Source: Echinarachnius parma (lineage: Eukaryota > Echinodermata > Echinoidea > Clypeasteroida > Echinarachniidae). From it: 64,000 bases of DNA. Each line of letters opens with the position of its first letter. Within the stretch, counting starts at the first letter, position 1. Both the position numbers and the translations under genes were made by a program. This document shows, in pieces, positions 57,895 to 64,000 of the stretch. The stretch is taken from NCBI GenBank assembly GCA_037951105.1, contig JBAMJV010002924.1, positions 183,501 to 247,500 of the forward strand, given 5' to 3'. The notes below the pieces were generated by a model. That model searched no databases. It was given only the letters and a program-made list of their open reading frames with translations, and was not told where the DNA came from.

Positions 57895-58610
57895 ATGTCG
57901 ACTGAAATTGGTAAAACGTCCGAACCGCCAAGCAATTTTAATTCACCGGACTTCCCGTGGAATGCGAATTTCTTGGTAAGTTGTTTAAATATCAAGGATC
58001 CAGAATTGTCTTGGCTGAGCCTGAGTCAATTCTGCACGCTTTTTATTTATACAAAACACGCGAATGGCATAATGGCTCAACAAGACGCCACGGCAAGGCA
58101 GTTTCTTTCTTGGTTTCTACCAAGAACGGAAAGCAGCCACACCTGTTGCGTGATAGGATCAAAAACTCTTTAGTTTCAGCTCAATGCACCTTTCCTGATA
58201 ATTTTGTCCCTGCTTTTCGTAAGGATGGAAGGAAGGGAGAGGGCCACTCAGAACGACAGATCCTTGTTCGCACGAACAAGAAAACTACTAAATGTTTCAT
58301 CGAACGAATTAGATTAGGTCGTGAGGACAGATTAGAAATCTGTCTGTTCACACACTTTTCATTCTGTGCATTCTGTACAAACCGTGTGAACTCATACCGC
58401 GATCTGGTCAAGTCCGTTTTACGTGAGCATTTTCAGCAAAATCCACCCGAAGTAGATTTCAAAATTTACTATGAAGTAAAATATTGCGTTCCGAAAAACC
58501 CATCCCTTACAGAAGAGTACTTTCGGAAGTTCAATGAACTACAAAGTAACAATAACGACCTTGAAATTAGGTCCGTCAGGCGTCCGTTCGAGATCTTCAA
58601 CGATCAATAG
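57895..58610 (+). CDS. AID/APOBEC-like deaminase candidate, single exon, frameshifted near start (gene 2)
   Basis: The deaminase frame is open from about 57939 to the stop at 58608-58610 and encodes about 217 residues (numbered from 57957). H97-S-E99 and F136-C-A-F-C140 are 36 residues apart, like gene 1; the zinc ligands and glutamate are kept but the usual Pro before the first Cys is Phe. Further shared blocks with gene 1 are KAV-x-F, VDFKIYYEV and EYFRKFNELQ. The deaminase frame has no ATG; the only well-placed ATG (57895) starts a frame one base away, reading MSTEIGKTSEPPSN. So either one base is wrong or lost near 57950, or the gene is a young pseudogene. A GTAAGT at 57975 does not lead to a phase-compatible acceptor that I can find. 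The last codons lie in a large inverted repeat. Confidence 0.62.
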
Positions 58611-58805
58611 ACCGCTTCTGTAATGTATGCAAATAATATGCGTATGACGTAAGACTCTCCGTTGGCAAGCTTAACAATGGTAACTAGGTCCGGCAAGCTA
58701 AGTTTGCCGGAGCTTGCCGGACATAGTTACTATTGTTAAGCTTGCCAACGGGGAGTCTGACGTCCTACGCATAATATTTGCATACATTACAGAAGCGGTC
58801 TATTG
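58605..58805. repeat. 201-bp inverted repeat spanning the gene 2 stop codon
   Basis: Arms of about 95 bp (CAATAGACCGCTTCTG... and its complement) fold around a small GCCGG-rich tip near 58715. The left arm contains the final CAA codon and the TAG stop. The flanks are also loosely inverted (GATCTTCAACGAT versus ATCATCGAAGATT), so the arm may be an inverted duplication of the gene's own end and not an inserted transposon. Confidence 0.9.
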
Positions 58806-59640
58806 GGTATCATCGAAGATTCTTAATCACCTTACAGTGCACCATGGAGCTGGTCAACATGACTTGTTCTGATGAACATAATGCCTTTTTTTTCTTTCTT
58901 AAAAAATCCCGGGGCAGATATGGTCGCATATAGGTGCACGATTGAGGGGGACTTCCCTACGAGAGATTCTGGTGCAACTTTATTCACAATTGAATGATAT
59001 TGCCAATACAACAACAATTACGACTTTCCCCGAGAGTTTTTTAAAGCATCCATTTTACCAATTTCAGGATTACCATTCATTACCTTTCGAGCGGTGAATC
59101 TGTTTGACCTATGGGTTACGTGCGGGGTGAAAGGACGGTCGTCTGTACGTACTGGGAAACAGTTCAGTATATCGACCATCAAGATACTTCCCACATACAC
59201 CATGATCGCACAGACAGATTCTTTACCAAGACATCGACGGATCTTCATCATCGGTTTATCATGTTTATTCGGAATGTACCCCAACATATTTGTATTGGGG
59301 TATATACCAAGATGGAAAATGCGAGTTGTGCCATAATTAAATCGTTTTTTATTAAGATTTGCGGACCAAAAAAAGAGAGGAAAAACAAGAAAAAAGAAAC
59401 AAAAATGAAAACAAAACAAAAACAAAAACAAAAGAAAAAAAAGATCCGTCCGGCCAGGATCAAACAAATCACATATGTTGTGTTTTGTTTGTTTCAGAAA
59501 CGGTCTTTTATTTTAGCATAATTCTTGTTCCCATTTTGTCACATCCTGGCTGCTGATGAAGAGTGTGGCATTTTGGGTTTTATATTTATAGTCATTTTTT
59601 TCAGAAACTTGCTAATCGACTCAAACAGAAAATTACATTT
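58806..59640. other. 3' flank of gene 2 with conserved block (59270-59600)
   Basis: Contains a TACCCCAA/TTGGGGTA hairpin near 59276-59301, an A-rich tract (59368-59440), and the segment starting CACATCCTGGCTGCTGATG shared with 52598-52866. The overlapping open frames on both strands are compositional (poly Lys or poly Phe). Confidence 0.6.
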
Positions 59641-59903
59641 TGAATTCGTATTTATACGAATTTGTCGCTCAATTGCATGAAATAAGAGTATATATGGATA
59701 GTTTCATTTTGAGTTTAGAGACTCCTTCGAGTATAAATATACAATTGCAAGGAAAAAGAGACGAAAAGGAAAAAAATAAGTACATCGCAAATTATAACAA
59801 AGATCTCAAGAACAGGGGCCCCTTTGTTTATGTTGCTGCTTGTGCCTATTTAAAGACACCATTAATTAGTATCTTCATCAAACAGACCCTATTATACATG
59901 TGA
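59616..59903 (+). CDS. Short open frame, possible OTU-like fragment
   Basis: Open for 95 codons; the first ATG is at 59694. The pattern KYIANYNKDLKNRGPFVYV followed by AACAYLKTPLISIFI loosely resembles the middle of OTU-type cysteine protease domains (Y, G, then a helix with AA and a beta strand). The catalytic Asp/Cys region is not present and the usual Trp-Gly is missing. It may be a fragment or chance. It lies directly after the conserved block of gene 2. Confidence 0.2.
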   Translation, partial: STQTENYILNSYLYEFVAQLHEIRVYMDSFILSLETPSSINIQLQGKRDEKEKNKYIANYNKDLKNRGPFVYVAACAYLKTPLISIFIKQTLLYM

Positions 59904-60392
59904 AAAATATTATATATATTTTTGCTACAATTAACTTATCTGATCAGCTACACTTTATCAATAAATATTACATTTGCCTGAAAAGTAGATGACCTGGCAA
60001 AAGGAAGAACTTTTACCTTTGAAATAAGTAATGAACAATATTTATATTCAAGAGAGGTCTTCTTTATCGAGACCATTCTATAAAGTACATGAAGTATGGA
60101 AACTGCTTGTTCACGATATACGTTTCGTTGCCGATACTAATAGAAAACATCAGCGATACAAACGTATATATTTCGTATTGAAAGTTAAATTCATTTCCCA
60201 AATAGGCTAGTGGCGTAGCTGTAATTTTTTTCCAGAGTCTGAGGAGGGGCTGGGCACCAGAAAGGCCTTATATTTGATGAGGAGGCAAAGGGAATTAGGA
60301 TTTATTACTTCAGTGGTAGCATGGGCGAACATGTTTTTTTTTTAATTTGTATTATTTGTTTGCATTTGTTTAATTTGGATTGAATAATTGAT
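59904..60392. other. No gene recognised
   Basis: AT-rich sequence; an AATAAA at about 59958 could serve as a polyadenylation signal for a gene 2-locus transcript. Confidence 0.35.
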
Positions 60393-60400
60393 TTTGTAAA

Positions 60401-60564
60401 GTGGGGGGGGGGGGGGGGGGGGGGCGTGGGGGCTAACCACATTTGAATTGTTATATATTTTTATATGTTATGCTTCCGTTTTTCTTTGCCAAAAAGCCAA
60501 AAAGGTGGGGGGGGGGGGGGGGCTGCAGCCTCCCCCCCCCCCCCCCCCCTAGCCCCCCGGTTCC
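60401..60564. repeat. G tract and C tract repeat
   Basis: G runs at about 60401-60424 and 60507-60521 and a C run near 60532-60549, with the palindrome-like GGGGCTGCAGCCTCCCC. A G run of about 25 also occurs at 60852-60876. Confidence 0.75.
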
Positions 60565-60715
60565 GCGGCCCCTGCAGAAAGAGATATTATTGATTGAATG
60601 AATTAAAATTTTGTAAGTCAGACAATTTACGCGTTTTAACCAATCAGATTTGCGCATCTTGAACACGTGATCTGACTAACAATTAATTTCAACTTAAAAT
60701 CGATTGTATATTAAA
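60565..60715. mobile_element. Decayed relative of the MITE at 14528
   Basis: Shares AACCAATCAGATTTGCGCAT, the GTGATCTGACT motif and AATCGATTGTAT with the element at 14528-14685, but its ends are degraded. It directly follows a G/C-tract region. Confidence 0.55.
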
Positions 60716-61069
60716 GCATCGTGTAGTTGCGATTATAAAAAAAAACCTTAATCAGATTGGGGCTGGGCACTTACAAGTATAACCGATACATACAAACGAA
60801 AAATATTTCATCTTTACCTTCATATTCAAGTTCGCAATCATTCGTCATTATGGGGGGGGGGGGGGGGGGGGGGGGGTAGTGAAATTTGTACATTACACTT
60901 CCCTCGTGTTATAAGGGGATTCATTCCCTACCCCATTCGGTGCCATTGATAACTCATATTTGATTTATTATTTCAAATGGAATCATACATAGTTTAGTTC
61001 ATTTTATATCGTGTCCCCTTCTCACTGATTGAAATAAAGCAAGCTTTCCATAAAACATGTTTACATTTG

Positions 61070-61205
61070 ACCGATGATGGGTTTTGTTCCGATCGCGAAG
61101 TTAGGACAACTGTCCTAAGTGTACGTAATTCAGTCGTAGTCACATGACAGTCACGTGACATTTAGGACGTCCTAAAGATAGGACCCTTTCTTGCAACAAG
61201 CCCCT
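61070..61205. repeat. Short symmetric repeat with TTAGGACAACTGTCCTAA and GTCACGTGAC
   Basis: Contains two palindromes and ends TTGCAACAAGCCCC, which suggests a small decayed MITE, but no clear inverted ends are visible. Confidence 0.4.
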
Positions 61206-61362
61206 GTTCGTCAAATTATTGTGGGAAACACATTAACACCGACAGCGGCCCCAACACCCCGTTGTTTATCAATTGACTACTGTAGTTTATTCTAAATTCA
61301 CAAACAAATAAGTTTATAAATATAGAGTGTATACGTTTATAAATGGGCTTGGTTTTACATTA

Positions 61363-61810
61363 TTAAAGGGTACCACCACCCAAAAATAATATTCTTATTA
61401 AAGAAAGGTAACATCTTTAGTATTCCATTCCATCAACAAGTTCACAAAAATAAGTTTCCAGAAAAAAATATATAATTGGAAACGCATCACCATTCTAAAG
61501 CATGCGTTCATGCGGTCTAAATTACGCAGACTGCTATGTGTGCGGTGAATTGCAATGCGTGCAGAGCGAAAGAATCGCCCGGGAATATATTGTTTACAAA
61601 CGTGCGCGTGAATAGCTGCATTGGCGCACTCGCAAATGGTTGGCCCGTATGGAACCAGTAAATAGCAGTGGTTCCGTAAGTGGTGGAAATTAATTGCTTT
61701 GTTTATGAATTACACAACCCTTTGCAAAATGTTGGGTATCTATTTGATATCACAAAACGGTACCAAAACATATAATAATGTGTTGTTCTTTGCCTGGTGG
61801 TCCCCTTTAA
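61363..61810. mobile_element. TTAA MITE, family 5 (AGGGTACCACCA)
   Basis: TTAA at each end; inverted termini AGGGTACCACCACCC and AGGGGACCACCAGGC. About 450 bp, non-coding. Confidence 0.75.
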
Positions 61811-62309
61811 GATAAAAATTGTGGTGAAATTATGGTGTTATGCATCAGGTGACTCTTACAATTTGTACATGTATGATAAATGACGATTAACGCAAATAAT
61901 AAAATCAAACAAACTTAAGCTAAAAATAATACTTGTATTAATTCAACATGAACGTCCTTTTATATGAATTTCAGAATTCGCAATAAACCAAATAGAGATA
62001 TGACCTAGCTTACTGGATTGATGGAAAGTAATTATCTTGAATTTTTTTTAAAGGAAGTTTTGAATTTTACAACACAGAGAAAATTCACCTTATAAAAAGA
62101 AAGGGAATTAGCATGGACTTCGACTTGCTAACTCTTTTTGATTGCATTATTCTACTTCGCTATGATACCTACAAGAACTTTAGTAGGATAACATGAGACA
62201 TGGGTAGAAAATAAAAACGGTCAGAAATTAGTCATACCCTTCACATATAATAGTTTTATTACCAGCATCACATGTCTGGGGGTGGAATCGCTTTATGAAA
62301 ATTTTAAAG

Positions 62310-62850
62310 AATTATCCCTAATGGATAATTCAGTTTTGGTCAAACTGAATGTTAGTAACCAAAACTTGCACCACATAATTACAAGCAATAAGTTGTTATT
62401 CCACCATGCCCGAAAGATAGACTAACTTACAAACAAGTCAACTGAAAAATAATAACAGTATCATTCAGAGCAGCCGTGGGCGCTCTCTAAAAAGCATTTC
62501 CCCCCTGTATTTTATAACAAATTGTAAATATGATAAAATATGATGTTTTGTAAACAAAAATAATAATTCAATAGAGATGTCAAACAAATGTTGGTATATT
62601 TTTGAAAATTGTATGCATTTTATAATTTTGTTTTAATCGTTAAATACATGTGAACAGATGTGGGACCCACATTTGTTTCTAATCGAAAATAAATGTAGTG
62701 ATTATTTATTAGCTCTTTCTGAATCAATTTTAATAAAAAACAATGTTTTTGGTCTTTAAAATAACGTGCTCTTCTGAATAGTTTTCCTGTACCTCCCATA
62801 TCAATAATTATTCGTAAAATGCCTTCTAAACCAAAACTATACTTAATCTC
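62310..62850. mobile_element. Decayed family 1-like MITE
   Basis: Keeps CAGTTTTGGTCAAACTGAAT, GTAACCAAAACTTGCACC, GGGCGCTCTCTAAA and GTGGGACCCACATTT, but the ends are degraded. Confidence 0.6.
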
Positions 62851-63350
62851 TCTAAACTGTATCGTTACAGTGATAATTATTGCCACCATCAGCGTAAGCT
62901 TCGGAAGCTTCGCCCGTTATTTAAGGGGGTCCATACAAAGAGCAGGTGAAAGGGTAGAGGCAACAGATGAGAGCGAAATGATAGATGTGTTATACTGTGT
63001 GGTTAGCGCGTAGTACGGTCCATGGTTAGAGTTTCTGAAGAATAGGAGCTATACATTTTTAAGTGTGATGGAAGTAAACAACCATCACCACCAATCCGTT
63101 ATATCCATCATCCCCGCTAACCTACTGACCTAACCTCGTTGAGTTCGTCCCTGATGATCGTCCCTGGCGACTACCGAAGTAGCCCGATAGATGTTGACAA
63201 ACCCAATCATGCATGTGAAATATTTGCCCAGCTACTCCACAACTATAACAAACCTCGGATTGCAAAACTAAATAGAAAGTCACCGCCAGCGCGTACTGAG
63301 CAATGGGACACAGGCTAGATTAAGGAAAACAGGCCGCGATCGTTCTTCTA
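62851..63350. other. No gene recognised
   Basis: Unremarkable sequence. A short open frame at 62819-63013 has a hydrophobic stretch (TVIIIATISVSFGSF) but begins in transposon sequence. Confidence 0.4.
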
Positions 63351-63604
63351 ACCACCACCACCACCATTAGCATTATTATTATCGTCATCATCATCACCAT
63401 CATCAACAACATCACAATCATACTCATCAACATCATCATCATCATATTCACTATCGTCACCATCGTTACCATCATCCAAGGATATGGGAATTTGACGCCT
63501 ACTTCCATGCATCATCACCAACATCACCATCAACACCGTCATCAACATCATCATCACCATCGTCATCGGCATTACCATATTCATCAATACCATCAATTTC
63601 ACCA
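63348..63604. repeat. CATCAC/ATTATC microsatellite
   Basis: Two stretches of ATC/ACC/ATT trinucleotides separated by about 60 bp of unique sequence. Open frames on the minus strand (poly Met/Val/Asp) are artefacts. Confidence 0.92.
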
Positions 63605-63606
63605 GC

Positions 63607-64000
63607 TTAAAGGGGTAGTTTAGTTTTGGTAAGGCTGAACTTTAGTAACCAAACCTGGACCGTAACATTATAAACTAATAGTTATAACTCTACCATGCTC
63701 GAACGGTATACAAAATTACAAACGACTAAGTAAAAAGCCTGTTATCATTCAAAAAGAGCCATTAAAACACAAGAGGGCGCTTTCTAAAAAGGCATTGGTT
63801 TCAACCATTTTTCATACAAAATTATGCATGTGATGTTTTATTGAAATAATGATTAAATAGAGAGATCATCAACGTTTATTTTAAAAACGCTTTTGAAATT
63901 TTTTGAAAAAGTGCAAGCATTTTTTTAATTTTTTGAAAAAATCATCTAATTATTTGGGGCCCAAATAATTATAAGATCAGATATATTTATTGATATTTCA
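63607..64000. mobile_element. Family 1-like TTAA MITE, cut by window end
   Basis: Begins TTAAAGGGGTAGTTTAG and continues with the family's internal phrases through the GGGGCCC centre; the right end lies outside the window. Confidence 0.78.

Noticed and set aside
57975-58180. Possible intron in deaminase gene 2 (GTAAGT donor to TTTCAG acceptor)
   Set aside because: Joining leads into the wrong frame for the H-S-E and FCAFC motifs, and the skipped region is itself open in the deaminase frame.

Overview
The window is nuclear DNA from an animal with split genes and very dense non-autonomous transposons. It is AT-rich, with long homopolymer G/C tracts, foldback elements, L2/CR1-type LINE debris and tRNA-derived sequences. 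Two intronless genes look like AID/APOBEC-type deaminases. Together this suggests a marine invertebrate, most likely an echinoderm; that is an inference, not proven by any single feature. I see no rRNA gene, intact tRNA gene, CRISPR array or bacterial operon.

Left part (about 0.4-9 kb): the 3' portion of one plus-strand gene. Five exons (423-488, 1163-1599, 2630-2758, 3579-3793, 7375-8706) have consensus splice sites and join in phase into 725 codons ending at a TAA. The protein is proline-rich, then acidic and Asp/Asn-rich; I do not recognise its family. Its introns hold an ATAATG microsatellite, a tandem series of four decayed copies of exon 3, a 103-bp foldback element with perfect 8-bp target duplications, and larger miniature elements.

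Middle (about 9-51 kb): no intact host gene that I can support. It is a mosaic of foldback and MITE families, many of whose ends can be fixed because the window also holds paralogous empty sites (target duplications TTAA, TA, 8 bp, 9 bp). It also has a degraded transposon-type gene (17.1-18.1 kb, minus), a 5'-truncated LINE 3' end (32.4-33.1 kb, minus) inside a foldback element, 16-bp repeat arrays, a CA-rich core carried by another element, a 2.44-kb direct tandem duplication (34.8-41.2 kb), and a dispersed duplication (27.3-31.7 kb versus 48.6-51.3 kb).

Right part (51-60 kb), the most interesting: two divergent paralogous single-exon genes. The first (51414-52436, 340 aa) has H-A-E and P-C-K-Y-C zinc-deaminase motifs. 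The second (57895-58610) has H-S-E and F-C-A-F-C and appears frameshifted near its start. They share a promoter layout (TATGATTGGTTGCC, then a TATA box) and a conserved block downstream of the coding region, so they arose by DNA-level duplication. The second gene's stop codon lies inside a 201-bp inverted repeat. AID/APOBEC-like deaminases are known in echinoderms and other invertebrates, where an innate-immune role has been proposed; this locus looks like a small, fast-evolving cluster of that kind. The last 4 kb is repeats and microsatellites.
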